From Dunaliella salina (taxonomy: Eukaryota; Chlorophyta; Chlorophyceae; Chlamydomonadales; Dunaliellaceae): a stretch of DNA of 46,735 nucleotides. Of this stretch, positions 1 to 10,616 are shown in pieces (positions within the stretch are counted from its first letter, which is position 1; the number at the start of each line of letters is the position of its first letter). Location: positions 413,772 to 460,506 of the forward strand of contig MU069443.1 in assembly GCA_002284615.2 (NCBI GenBank), read 5' to 3'. Under the pieces are notes generated by a model, which worked only from the letters and a program-made list of their open reading frames with translations, was not told the DNA's origin and did no database searches. Both the position numbers and the translations under genes were made by a program.

Positions 1-103
1 CCGGAGCCTGTATTTCAACCTTTCTTACCTCCACATTTCCCCCCCATAGTTTTATTTGGACTTCTTTTCTGATAACTCCTAAACTGAAAAAGCAAAGTTG
101 CAC

Positions 104-1867
104 CAGCACCCACCACGCCCACAGGATGGTACTCCACTCGCGCCGACTTGTAGAAACTTAGGATCCCTGAGCTGCGCTTCTCGGGCTTGAGCCACCGCTC
201 CCCCTCATTGCACAGCCAGTGAATCTTCTCGCACGTCACTATCACCTCCCCCAGGATGGCATCTAACATCGCCTTGCCAGAGTCCCGCGCAGACACCCTA
301 CGTATGCACGATAGAGAGGACATGTGATTGTGGTGTACTGCAAATTCAAAAGGCACATAAGAGACAGCCTTTGCTGTGAGCAGGTGACTGAAGTGCAATC
401 TGAAAAGTGTTTTATCCACTCCCTGCTACTCCTGCCTAATTGACCCTGTCGCTGATCTCCTACCTTTTGAGGGGGGACAAGCCTTGCTGCTTGCCATCAG
501 CGACTGCAGCCAACCTTGCAGTGTTGAAAATACTGGATTCTAAATCAATTGGAAACCGTTGCAATCCAAAATGCATAGAATCGCGTATGCCAACTCGAAT
601 GACTGACAGATGAGACCTTTCAGGTAGGGCGATGTTAAGCTGAAGGAACAGGAGCACAGGAGGGTAGGGAAGAGATTTGTCCCTCAATTGCCAAATTGTC
701 ACTGACAATCATATGATGACTCAAACTGTCACCGACAATCATATCAGGACTCCTTCTCTATACTGAGGACAACTATGAGGACTATAAGGACTACAATGGC
801 CTTCCATTAACAGCCAGACAGTGCATCCGGGGGAAGGCCATTCTATGATTCTTATTGTTTGATCCTTAAATCGTCCCCGCCCTCCTGAGCTCGCACCTTC
901 ATGAGCTGGACACAACTCTGAGTCTTTACACTTACAAGATAGTCACTGTGCAGCCTGAGGGTCAAAAGAGACCATCCACCAAAACATCTTGCCTAGTCAT
1001 TGTCACAGAATCAAATCAAGGACCTCAAATCCAGGTGCGGTGCATGCGAGTGAACCTGAACCCAATTTTGTTTGAACTCCACTGTTTACATTCTAAACCT
1101 TGCAAAAAAGCTTTCTCCAGCTTGCCATGAAAGGCAATCAATAACCCTGTACGTTTGTTGTATCCAACCACTCTCCTGAGGTCGCATCCTCCTGGCAACA
1201 CAACGCACTGCAATCTGGAGGCATTTCATTTAGTCAATGTGTGGCCAGCAATTAAATGACCTTCAGGAATGACGTTATGGGAAAGTCTTGTCACCTGGGA
1301 TCGAGCCAGGGACCTGAGGGTCTTGCGCACGGTGACGAGGGGGGACCCAAAGCCATGTCTTTTTCTCCCTGTCTTTGTTGCCACCCCTGCTTTTGCTAAT
1401 GGTGACCCTGTGCTACCAATGTAACACCCACGAAATAGCATTGCCCGAAATGCAACAGTAGAACATTAAAGACCTTTTTTGATTGTTGCAGGGATTCAGA
1501 GCTGTGTGACTCTACCCTAAGACCTGCGAGCGAGGGGGGTAAGAGCCATTCAAGATCACTCTCAGGATGAAGTCCCATCACAACGAGGAGACATTCACCA
1601 TTGGTGCATAGTTCGGAAATTAGGGAGCTTGCATACCAAACACGAAGGCCCAACAGTGTGGTCCCCTAGGGTTCCAAAACTGAAGTTATGAAACATGCTG
1701 GGAGACACAAAGCGTTTATGTAATCACTGAGTGGACTATCAGCAAAGCGGTGCACAACAAAGCTGTCTCTACAAGTGCTGTCTCTACAAGGACAGCACCT
1801 GGGAGCCTGGATAGCCAACATACGCTGCTTATCATACCTCCAATTGCGCACACACGTGCAGACAAGT

Positions 1868-1937
<70 letters not shown>

Positions 1938-2863
1938 CAACACAACATGAAAATATGGGTGATTACCGGCAGATTGTCTCCTGGTTTTCTATGATGAACT
2001 TCAGTAAGATCTTCAGAACTCGACGCCGCTCAGCGAAGCTGGATTTCACCCAGTCCTGAGAGCAAGCAAAGATTCAAAACGTAGTTTCCTGGAGCATCCT
2101 TGCTTGGCAATCCATGTATCGATGCTTGACGCATGTTCAATGCTTGCCTCAGAAAAATCCATGAGCATGCGTATGTTTGTAAGCAGGTGTGTGCAAAGAG
2201 CTGGGCCCTATAAGCTGACAATCATGCACTCATCTACCCACACCTTCTGAGCTGCTCGTGCCCGAGCCACAATTGCTTTGACCTGCGCACAACAAAAGGA
2301 TGGATTAAAAGGAAAAACCAGTATCCAAAGAGGGTAGGCATCTGCTTGCATTTAAAAACGCAGGCCTACGCTAAGGTACTGTGCTCTCACCTCTGCAGGG
2401 GACATAGCGGGCACATGGCCCAGCAGCTGCATGGTGCCAGGGTCATAGCAGGGCACCACATCCTTGTCAGACTTTTTGCTGGGGTCATGGCGCACTGCTG
2501 AGATCTTGTCTTTGGCTTCAGCTGAGACAAGGGGGAAAAACATGTGCTTTCAGTGTATGCTGAGAAAGCAATCTGCATCAAAAGCAGTAAGCTATGAGCT
2601 TTTGCGCAAAGCTGCTGGCTGAGATGTTCAACTTCTGAGCATCTGGCATGCTTGCATGACGCACCCTCTTCCAGATGGATTGTTAGCGAGGGAATCAGGC
2701 TCGCCTGCAGCTGGCCATATGCAAAGTAGATCAAGATAGGGCCAATGATGATCAGAGAGGCGGCCGTGAGGACATGCTGAGATTTCATCAAGTCAATGAG
2801 CATGGGCTGCAGCTCGACCCAGCTGCTGCTCAGCTGCTGCACGCATATTTGTAAAGACCCCAT
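104..2863 (-). CDS. ALDH22A1: ALDH22-type aldehyde dehydrogenase, N-terminal five exons (partial, runs off left edge)
   Basis: The protein resembles the plant/algal ALDH22A1 family, membrane-anchored NAD(P)-dependent aldehyde dehydrogenases. Five coding exons join in phase: 2863-2665, 2521-2391, 2282-2244, 2055-1967 and 297 to about 104. All acceptors are AG and donors are GTGCGT, GTGAGA, GTGTGG, GTAATC and GTGC. The start at 2863 gives an N-terminal hydrophobic segment ([20 protein letters not shown]), as in ALDH22. The later exons carry family-specific stretches: [39 protein letters not shown], then [19 protein letters not shown] and [15 protein letters not shown]. The NAD-binding core, catalytic Cys and Glu lie beyond the left edge, so activity cannot be judged. 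The last donor is either at 109 or at 103. Intron 4 is 1,669 nt and holds a long TG repeat. Identification is by recalled family sequence, not by a search. Confidence 0.9.
298..1966 (-). other. ALDH22 intron 4 (1.67 kb)
   Basis: The interval runs from the GTAATC donor (1966) to the ACGTAG acceptor (298). Apart from the TG tract it holds a short near-repeat of an AACTGTCACCGACAATCATAT-like element around 695-745. No further coding exon is needed, since exons 4 and 5 join in phase across it. Confidence 0.75.
1870..1935. repeat. (TG)n microsatellite in ALDH22 intron 4
   Basis: About 33 uninterrupted TG units lie inside the fourth intron of the minus-strand ALDH22 gene, about 30 bases past its donor at 1966. 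In the transcript the tract reads as (CA)n. Confidence 0.97.
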
Positions 2864-2993
2864 TTTAAATGGGCCTTATGTGCTGTGTCACAATGGAGGT
2901 CATGGAAAAACTTTGTTGGTCGTAATTTGAACGACAAAACGGCATCAACATCCGGGGTTCCGGCAATACAATTGTGAAAACTTAATTGTCAAG
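2864..2993. promoter_or_regulatory. Divergent promoter shared by ALDH22 and TIM9
   Basis: Only 130 bases separate the two start codons, which face away from each other. Both 5' UTRs and both core promoters must therefore fit here, or overlap the first exons. The stretch is AT-rich with short runs such as TTTTAAAT next to the ALDH22 start and CAATACAATTG towards TIM9. I see no clear TATA box at a canonical distance from either start. Co-regulation is an inference from the geometry. Confidence 0.6.
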
Positions 2994-4196
2994 ATGTCTT
3001 TAAACTTTCCCATCGAATCAGCAGTCAACGAGATGCCCCAGGATGGCAGGGACATGCTCTCCTCTACCCTGGAGCACATGCAAGTCAGAGACAGGTGAGC
3101 ATTCTTCTGAGATAGGAGTTGGAAGATGTATCCAGCAAAAAGGGTGGCCAGCTTTGTTTGCATCTGGGTTGGAGCGGGTGTGCCTGCATGAGCACGCATG
3201 GAGCCATCAGCTGCAGGTGCGCATCCCTGGAGAAACAAGAGCGCTCTATTTTTCATGCATGCCTCCATGTGCAGCTTAAAAATGTACAACAACCTTGTGG
3301 AGCGGTGCTTCCGTGAGTGCAGCGAGGACATGCGCAGTAAGGCGCTGAGTTCCAAGGAGGAGCAGGTACGGAGCCAGTTTTTCGGAATTTGGCAGTGCTG
3401 GAATACAAGCTCCAGCACTCAGAACTCGGCAGGCAATAAAAGGTTGCTGCTTGTCCCGGGAAATCAAGTGCTATTCACGGTTATTGGTTGGCATGATGGG
3501 ACAATTCTGGCATAAATCTCATGCCTGGCAGCCCCACGCAGCTTTCAAGGGAGGGAGGATGCAATTGCACAATGTTCATGGGAAAAAGAAAGGTAGTCTA
3601 CTGATGCAAAGCAGTAAAGAATTTCTATGCAGGTAGAATAAGGAGCACGTTACCATGGAAATCCACTTCGCATGGATGAAACTTGCTTATATGTCATGAT
3701 GAGTGGTGAGCCTCTTATGAAATTGTAATTGCCTCCATTTCATCTCTTATTTACAATATTGTAGACAGGGTCCACATTGCCAACATGCTCAACTTGGGGG
3801 AGCATGCTCCTCCTCTCTTATTAGCTGCCTTAGATCCGTTATTTAATCCACGTCATGTGAACATGCTCAGCATCTGCTCTTAACAGATTGCCTGTGGCAT
3901 ACCGACGTGCATGCCGTGTTTGAACTCTTTCTTTGTTAAGGCAAAACACAGGCTGGATAGAAACGCCAACATTTCCATGAATTCCCAAAGTTGAGAACTG
4001 TACATCACACCTCCATACTCACTTCCTCCTGTGACGTCCTGTAATGCAGTGTGTTGTCAAGTGCTGCGAGAAATTCATGCATGTGACTGGACGTGTGGGC
4101 ATGCGTTTCTCTGAGTTCTTTTCTCAAATGGAGGCGGCAGCTCAACAGCATATGGCGGAGATGCTCAAGCAGCAGGAGCAGCAGAGCAAATCATAG
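2994..4196 (+). CDS. TIM9: Mitochondrial small Tim chaperone TIM9, three exons, complete
   Basis: Exons 2994-3094, 3275-3365 and 4050-4196 join in phase (phase 2, then 0) to give about 112 residues ending at TAG 4194-4196. Introns are 180 and 684 nt with GTGAGC and GTACGG donors. Small Tims carry twin CX3C motifs; here they are CFREC (exon 2, residues 45-49) and CVVKC (start of exon 3, residues 65-69), 15 residues apart. The stretch RDSLKMYNNLVERCF matches the TIM9 signature, and GRVGMRFSEFF follows the second motif. The product is expected in the mitochondrial intermembrane space with TIM10, escorting hydrophobic carrier precursors. The C-terminus (AAAQQHMAEMLKQQEQQSKS) is a Gln-rich tail that makes the protein longer than the usual roughly 90 residues. 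The first ATG of the exon was taken as start because the N-terminal length then fits the family. Confidence 0.92.
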
Positions 4197-5066
4197 GAGT
4201 ACGAGTGGGTACTGATGGGGGCTGGTGCTTTTCCATGATGGTTGGCTTGCCAAGTTTTTTATTTTTCATGTGAAGCTGGAGGATGTGGCCTGCCCTTGTC
4301 TCTCCAGATTGGTGTGTTTGGTGCATTTTCACACTGTATTGAACACAGCCTTTTTGCTTCTTTTCTTTTTTTCATTTCATTTCTTGCACATGCAGCTCGC
4401 AGCTCGCACCCATGCTTTGCATTCACATTTAGCCTCGGTTCCTTGGAGCCATTTTCCTTCTTTCTTTTTCCTGGTTTGTGTGACTAGAAGTTGAGAGGAA
4501 ACAGCTGAATGGTAGGTACGCTCTTCCTTTGCAGATAAATGGAAGGAAGAATGAGGGCATGAAATGGCTGGCAATGCTAGGGAATTTTATTTGAACCATA
4601 AGCCTTTTGGTATCAAATGCAAAATGGCGTGCCTCTAGCAATTATTTTTGTCAGAGCCTGCCACAGCTTCCATTTTGGTTAAGGAATGGGTGAGCCTCAA
4701 AATAAAGACCCATGCTCCTTGTGTGGTCCCAAGCAAACTGGCCTTTGCCAAGGCAGCATCATTTTTGCGGGGAGCAACAGCTCTCTTTTAGCCAGCAGAG
4801 GAGGATAGATCATCATAATCTAAAAACTTCAGCCAGGCTTTACAAGGGTTTAGAAAGGGTGACCTATAGCCCAAGCCTCTGGCTGATCGGCTATTCGAGG
4901 AATGCTCTCAACCAGCGCCAGAAACTGAGACCAATCTAACAAAAACTTCGGAACTCTGTACAAATCTTGGTTTAGAAAAGTATTGACCTCCAGCCACGAA
5001 AGAAATGGTGTCAGCATTTGGGGGCCCAGCAAAAGTATGTCAAGGCCGGAACAAATGAATAAACAG
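4197..5066. other. Non-coding stretch downstream of TIM9
   Basis: This holds the TIM9 3' UTR and intergenic DNA, with pyrimidine-rich runs around 4350-4480. An AATAAA occurs at 4701, but whether this organism uses that signal is unknown. No exon with convincing codon structure was seen. Confidence 0.5.
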
Positions 5067-5316
5067 GTGTTTGTACTTTTTGTGCACACACCTCAATGCA
5101 TTTGCAATAGAAGAGAGTGTTTGTACTTTTTGTGCACACACTTCAATGCATTTGCAATAGAAGAGAGTGTTTGTACTTTTTGTGCACACACCTCAATGCA
5201 TTTGCAATTGAAGAGAGTGTTTGTACTTTTTGTGCACACACCTCAATGCATTTGCAATAGAAGAGAGTGTTTGTACTTTTTGTGCACACACCGCAATGCA
5301 TTTGCAATAGAAGAGA
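5067..5316. repeat. 50-bp minisatellite, five copies
   Basis: Unit starts are at 5067, 5117, 5167, 5217 and 5267, each beginning GTGTTTGTACTTTTTGTGCA. Copies differ by only one or two bases. Because 50 is not a multiple of three, the reading frames through it shift each unit, so the open frames there are artefacts. Confidence 0.95.
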
Positions 5317-5507
5317 GCATGTTTCTCGTCTGGGACTTCAGCCTGACCAAGATTAGTTTTATAAGACAGGGATACCTTTAGCCAGTCTGTCCAGCTGGTC
5401 AATTTTTGCGAAGAATTGATTGAAGATCATGGTTCCATCATGTAGAGGTGATGCTGTGGCGTACAGCATCTATTGCAGCTTGGCTTGATTTATATGTAGA
5501 TTTAGAT

Positions 5508-6175
5508 TTACATTTGGGGACCTTCTGCCAGATTGTTCGACTGATCGGCCTGTGACTGGTCCTCGCCAGCCAACATAATATCCATAAGCTCAGAAATAAA
5601 CAAATAAAGCTTGTTGTTGTGTTGCAAGAGGAAATCCTGCACACCCTGGACACTAACTTGCTGTAAATAAGGTTGTTCCATTGAAAAAACACCTGAGAAG
5701 CAGTTGAACAGGTAAGCTTACTTTCTCCTCAAATCACAAACAGCTGCGTTTCTGCACGTCGAAAGAGCATGGACTTCATCCTGAATCTCAGCACTAGAGT
5801 AGCAATCACACACGAGAGAGTCCCAAGCCGCTGTCTCTACCTTCAACCTGTGTGCCCTAAGTCTGAATCGGCTAACATTCCTTATGACATGTTGAGACAG
5901 ATCCGAATGCATATGTCTCGGTAAGCGGGCTGGGGCACGCACATTGTGGTCAAAAGGCACTGCAAACAGAGTTTGATAGGTTGCCAATTTACTGTAAGTC
6001 TCCCGAGGGTTTACTCCCTCAACATCTCTCCACACTGCCCGCAACCTGTGCCTGAGGTCAGCAGTGAACTCTTGAGTAGATGCTTGGCTCGAGCTTCAGC
6101 TTGTGTCTTGCTTTGCAAATGTTGGTTGACAACCATCTCCCCACTTCCCCACTGAGTCCTCAGAGGCCAATGCAT
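5508..6175 (-). pseudogene. C-terminal relic of a LINE-type retrotransposon (family 2)
   Basis: Read on the minus strand, the translation gives RNVSRFRLRAHRLKVETAAW, then a C-x-C...H-x4-C knuckle (CDCYSSAEIQDEVHALSTC), then after a frameshift near 5718 a tail with ELMDIMLAG and NLAEGPQM ending at a stop (5508-5510). Such a C-terminal Cys/His knuckle after the reverse transcriptase is typical of LINE ORF2 proteins. No reverse transcriptase is present, so the copy is 5'-truncated. Matching tails (ELMD...LAEG) recur at 13.4 kb and 16.0 kb, which supports a repeat family. It abuts the PHD-finger element head-on near 6175. Confidence 0.6.
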
Positions 6176-6178
6176 TGC

Positions 6179-6886
6179 CTGAAAATGCAAACCCTATCAC
6201 AGCAGAAAACTTATGGAACCATTAGAAAATGGCATGCTCAGCAACAAGGCTCCTACGCCATCAATACTGTTTTCAAACACGAATTTCAAATACAAGCCAT
6301 CCTGGACTGGCAAAAGCTCCGCAAAAGAAAGCAAGGCCCTTCACCTGCGTATTCACAGGAACAGTGCAAAGTTAAATGGCAGCCCATGCCACTTGAAAAA
6401 CGGGCTCTGCCTATTCTAAAAGAGGCAGGCCTTAAGGTAGCCCACACCCTGCCCTTTGCCAGAAGCCAAAATTTAGATGACACTTGCCAAATTTGTTGGG
6501 CCCTTACCAGCTTTGAACATACCTTTGATGAATACGATTACAATGACATGGCTCAGTGTGACACGTGCTTACGAACATACCATTGGAAATGCCTGCTTAA
6601 GCAGCTTCACCACCATCTTTGCACACCGTCACAGTGTATCCAGGCAGAACAAAGCTCCGCTTGGGACTGTCCCTCATGTGCCAACCTTACAAATTCTCAA
6701 AAAACAGAGCGGACCATCTTTGCAGAAAAAGCAGGCATGGTGAACGTCATCTCAACCAGGCAGAAATTCCTTTCTTCCATCTCTATTGGCTTACTGCATC
6801 TGTCACAACACATAGCTCTCACACAGGATACTTTCCCCTTTCGAACCTCCAGGACAAACCGAAACAACTTGTTTCAGTTGACTTGA
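6179..6886 (+). pseudogene. PHD-type zinc-finger segment of LINE-like copy A
   Basis: The frame is open from upstream to a stop at 6886. Cys/His spacing matches a C4HC3 PHD finger: CQIC, then CDTC-x4-H-x2-C (CDTCLRTYHWKC), then CPSC after a Cys/His-rich insert. PHD fingers bind histone tails, so in a mobile element one could direct integration to marked chromatin; that role is inference. The domain sits upstream of the RNase H and knuckle regions seen in the sibling copies. The start is arbitrary, because upstream sequence belongs to the opposing LINE relic. Confidence 0.6.
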
Positions 6887-7082
6887 AGTAATGCATGAAA
6901 AACACAAATTGGGCACAGCAAACCTCAACACATGTAGCTGCCGAGGTTGGCAGAGCCTGCTAAGGATGTCCAATGCTCACCACATTGCAATTCAAAAATC
7001 AGTAATGCTTTCAGGCACATGAAATCTGTAACCCTCAAAGAACAAACCAATGCCCTCAAATATTGAACAGACACGCTTCACA

Positions 7083-7205
7083 ATGGCAAACATGCCAGAC
7101 GCTTCAGTGGCCACCCTGGGCCTTCTCTTTGCCCTCTTTGTGGTACACCTGATAGTACCTCCCATACCCTACTCAGGTGCACTCACCCACAGATAAACAG
7201 AATAA
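7083..7205 (+). pseudogene. CCHC knuckle of LINE-like copy A
   Basis: The translation contains CPLCGTPDSTSHTLLRC, a C-x2-C-x8-H-x4-C knuckle of the kind found at the C-terminus of many LINE ORF2 proteins. An in-frame stop lies upstream (in ATATTGAACAG near 7060), so the reading frame is broken. Copy C has lost this knuckle by an internal deletion. Confidence 0.6.
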
Positions 7206-7561
7206 ATATCAATCGCCACCATCAAGCACTCAGCATCTGTGGTGAAGCAATAAGCAAAGGAGACTTTGGATCTTACATCGCCTCTACAGGTGCATGTAAT
7301 ACAGAGAGGCTACGCTCCCTGGAAATTTTTTTTACATGTGTCCAAGGACATGGCGACGTCCCTAGAGGGCCTCTGCTGGAGGAAGAGAAAGCTCCTAAAC
7401 AAAGAGAAAGAGCGGCAGGCGCAAGTCCAAAGGGAGAGGGAGAAGGAGGGGCGCGCACTAGACAGGCACGCACCTACACACCAAGGCAGGAAAAACAGAG
7501 ACAGAGACCACTGCCCTAGGACGCAAGAATCAAGACCAAGTTTGAGTTCTGGTCAGAAGCA

Positions 7562-8216
7562 ATGAAAGGATGGTGCTGGCGGAGAGCGTTGGCCAAGGGG
7601 GGCTGCTCCCCTTGGCAAGCTATAAAAATGGAAATTCCAAACACTGTACTCCGCCATGTCCCACATTGGCTGTTTCCATCCGGACAACCACCACACACAC
7701 AGCTCAGTCGCCCTGATGGCATTATAGGTTTACCCCTTGAAGGCAGAGACTCCACACATCACCCGCAGGATATGAATCCCAGAGACAGAGATATCCACCT
7801 CATTGAGCTCAAATTTTGTTCTGACACCAAACCCGAACAAACTCTCCACACTGCACAAAATCAGCACAAACACACCATGGAAAGCTTATGCACAAGATCT
7901 CTGTAGGGCGCACACCGCAATAAGAGTCATACTACATACCATACTAATTGGAGTTGCTGGAACTATCTTCGATCCCTACACTATTGATCCCCTCTGTAAA
8001 CTTGGCCTAACCGAAGACGAAGCACACAAAACTGCCAGAGAACTCCACTATCACGCTGTGAAGTCCCTAACAAAAATTCACAACACCAAAAATGCCATCC
8101 AACTCAGTAACATAAGCCATGGGGGTTTGTGGGAGGGGGCTACAGGGAAGGCTGCATACAGGACAGCAAGGCACGTAACCGGATGCATGGCCGACAACCC
8201 GCCGAACCCTCATTAG
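7562..8216 (+). pseudogene. C-terminal segment of LINE-like copy A, possible PD-(D/E)XK region
   Basis: Two overlapping frames (7562-7906 and 7803-8216) together cover this part. The first contains RPDGI, then RDIHLIELKFC about 30 residues on; the spacing of an Asp and an ELK triad resembles the PD-(D/E)XK core of restriction-like endonucleases used by some LINEs. The second contains HTILIGVAGTIFDPYTIDPL and a helical RELHYHAVKSL stretch, conserved in copies B, C, E and F. The frames are offset by a +1 shift near 7900. The nuclease reading is a hypothesis from two short motifs. Confidence 0.5.
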
Positions 8217-8282
8217 GTGGGCTGCTCATAGCTAGCCTTCTTTGGCGGGGCTCACTGTTGGTACCAGTGCTAATTGTTGAGC

Positions 8283-8302
8283 ACGCTGGCAAGCGCCAGC
8301 GT
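8283..8302 (+). other. 3' stem-loop of LINE-like copy A
   Basis: Seven-base inverted repeats ACGCTGG and CCAGCGT flank a six-base loop. The same hairpin occurs at the 3' end of the other copies (11001, 11507, 12594, 16831). Confidence 0.8.
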
Positions 8303-8376
8303 AGACTTATTCTTCTTCTAACGTCGTCTGGCACCCCACGTGGGAAGCAGCTGATATGCTTTAAAAAAACCCGGAT

Positions 8377-8830
8377 TACAAAGAAAGGAAAAGAAAAGAA
8401 AAAGAAAAGTCTACGCGAGCCAAAGGCCGCGCGCATTAAGGAAAGAACCCCCTAACAAAAGTTAGAGGCCTCACCATGAGGCCCTCCACCTAGACTAAAC
8501 AAAACTAGCCTAGGAGAGAGCAAGAGACAGAACTAATGGGGATCTGGAGGATTGCTAGCCATGCCCCTGAGCGCTTGGACTCTCCTTCTTCCATCCTCAG
8601 CCGCCGCCGCGCGCCCAGCAAACCCCCTTCCAGATGCACTCTGAAAGCAAAGTGCATGTCTAGTGTTAATGATGATGGATAATCTTTGGATGGCATGGTC
8701 CCTGAACTTGGATGCCAGTGATTTGGCTTTCCGTTTGGTTAGACCCAGATTTATGAGAGGTGAAACTGTTAGCTTATTGTAAATCGTGCCAAACACACCA
8801 ATTAAGATGGTATGCAAAGTCACTTTGTTA
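8377..8830 (-). mobile_element. LINE-like copy B, 5'-truncated, inverted against copy A
   Basis: On the minus strand the C-terminal domain reads HTILIGVFGTIYNKLTVSPL and continues to MASNPPDPH before a stop at 8533. It is followed by a diverged version of the family 3' UTR with an imperfect hairpin (8413-8433). The 3' tail is a (CTTTT)n run, seen on the plus strand as AAAGAAAAGAAAAAG. It lies tail-to-tail with copy A, about 70 bases apart. Confidence 0.65.
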
Positions 8831-9203
8831 TTCCTGTTTGGGTTTCTTAAGCTGCGTGTTTTAAGTCTAGTTATGGTGTGGGAATGTTGAGTCCTTGCAC
8901 GTTCTTAAGTGATGAAGGGAAACCACATGTACAAACCACATGTACACAAAGCATATGTACAAAATTTCGAACAATCCACACACAAGACACATTATCTCAC
9001 CTACATCTACCTGCTGCTGACGTTAATATAGATAATCTCACCCGTCAAGGCTATGAAGGCTCCACAGAGCTTCCCCAGAGTGGCTCACCACCCAAGGCCA
9101 CCCACTGCGCAATAAAGCATACTTTGACCCAGAAACTACCAACCCTCAAACAGATATCCTACCCAAGTACAGTTGTGAAATATGGATCCGAAATATAGAT
9201 CTC

Positions 9204-10030
9204 ATGGTACCAGGATCCAACAAGGATTCTCATGAGCAACCCAAAATCCCTCTTGCATTCACCACTCAAGTTGCATGCATTTATGACACCAAGGGAAATG
9301 CGCAGGCATTATCACCCCTCACCGTCTTCAAATTCTGCTTCAAGCATACAAAGCAGCCAAACAAGCTGGTCTCCACAACTCCATACAGCCCCCTGTCCAA
9401 CATGAAGCTACAGAAAATCATGGGTCTCCTGCATAGATACATATATCATCTTAGAAGAGGCCATCAGAAAATCGTAGAGTCCAATCCAACACTTTGCGCA
9501 CACCAGGACACATCTTTACAGCCCTCACGCGCTATGCATATTGGAGCCCTTCTGCTCGCGTCAGAGTACTTGGATCCAATACTGACGCGTTTGGTACCAA
9601 ATTCACAGCTTTTTCCTTTTGCCATCCTGCCCATGACAACGAATTTATCGACCATCTCGTCCTGCATGCCCTGTCCTCTGTCAAAACCACAGATATCTTG
9701 ACTGCTTTGATGCTCCTCCCCAGTCAGATAGGCTGGACCAAAAAAGGCTACATGCGCTGGCTGTCAAGCTATCCTGACCATGCCACAGTCCTTGCAAAAT
9801 TTCCTTCAGAGAGCTTTACCTTTCAACCATCTCAAATCTATCCCCTAGCTCCACCAGAAAAAAATGAGAGACGCATGCAACTCATTGCCATTTGGAACAA
9901 TGAAGCAAAAGAGCAACTCTTTCAAAACAACCCACGCTGGTTTGAGTGCTTGAAAAATGAAACTCCAGGCATTTGGTGTCAAAGGAGCAGCCAACAGCTT
10001 GCATACGAACAGAACACCTTCCTCCCCTAA
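9204..10030 (+). pseudogene. Conserved upstream domain of LINE-like copy C, possible Rossmann-type methyltransferase-like region
   Basis: Two overlapping frames (9204-9701 and 9494-10030) are needed because of a frameshift between about 9494 and 9560. The clearest stretch is RVRVLGSNTDAFGTKFTAFS followed by FCHPAHDNEFIDHLVLHAL, a run of strand-forming residues (LTALMLLP) and a YMRWLSSYPDHATVLAKFP segment. The arrangement recalls the region around the NPPF motif of PCIF1-type adenine methyltransferases, but the motif position reads HPAH. The function is therefore open; a role in the element's replication is inferred only from its position upstream of RNase H. Confidence 0.45.
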
Positions 10031-10145
10031 AAGCACCCAGTACTCGGAGAAAGAGATTGCACTTCTTCATCAGGACACACACACATACCCTTTTTGACGT
10101 CTTTGTTCAACAACAAAAAAATTCCCATTCAACATAAATCCGTAC

Positions 10146-10403
10146 ATGAAGCCCCTGTGGCCCAAAATCCCTGACTGGCGACACTTGACATACACAGATG
10201 GCAGTATCAACACTTCTACAAATAGAGAAACACAGCAAGCAGGAGCTTCTTTGTTCATCCAAGGAAGCAAAAATTGGGCCCGCACTCTCACTTGCACAAT
10301 AAATCCGAGGGGACATGGCCCAACATACACACTTAACAGAGCAGATATTGCTGCAATCCTGGTCGCCCTTCAACATGCACCCACCCACAAAACAACAGAA
10401 TGA
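10146..10403 (+). pseudogene. Truncated RNase H of LINE-like copy C
   Basis: The frame carries LTYTDGSIN, the first strand and catalytic Asp of type I RNase H, and later LNRADIAAILVALQHA, the helix that normally holds the catalytic Glu (here Asp replaces it). A stop follows directly at 10403, and the region with the third and fourth catalytic residues is missing because of the internal deletion. The domain would degrade the RNA strand of RNA/DNA hybrids in an intact element. Confidence 0.65.
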
Positions 10404-10616
10404 ATATAAATTGCCATCATCAAGCTCTCAGCATCTGTGGTGAAGCACTGAGCAAAGGTAACCTTGGACCCTTCATTGTCTCAATTGATGCATGCAATGC
10501 AGGTAGACTTCGCTCGTTGGATATGGAAATTCTGGACAACAAAATTCTGGACAGCCAGAGAAATGTTCCAAATTTTCCCATCTCGACAGCCGCCAAACAC
10601 ACACCTTAGTGAGACA

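Larger units (their letters stand above)
6176..8310 (+). mobile_element. LINE-like retroelement copy A (PHD finger, CCHC knuckle, C-terminal domain, 3' stem-loop), degenerate
   Basis: Collinear pieces of one element lie in order: a PHD-type finger ORF, a broken stretch, a CCHC knuckle (7083-7200), a region shared with copies C and D, a possible nuclease-like segment, a C-terminal helical domain ending with a stop near 8216, and a 3' UTR with a stem-loop (8283-8302). Frames are broken several times, so it is dead. No reverse transcriptase motif was found in any copy here. The internal order and family assignment rest on comparing copies A to F within this window. Confidence 0.7.

Noticed and set aside
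15..419. Reading the ALDH22 exon 5 region as a complete 134-codon gene
   Set aside because: The ends of this frame are intron sequence. The conserved part stops at the AG acceptor (298) and at the donor near 103-109.
1716..2059. Open frames of Thr-His or Cys-Val repeats
   Set aside because: They are translations of the TG microsatellite inside ALDH22 intron 4.
5067..5316. Regular 50-bp repeats that could suggest a CRISPR array
   Set aside because: The copies are directly adjacent with no unique spacers, and the host is eukaryotic. It is a minisatellite.
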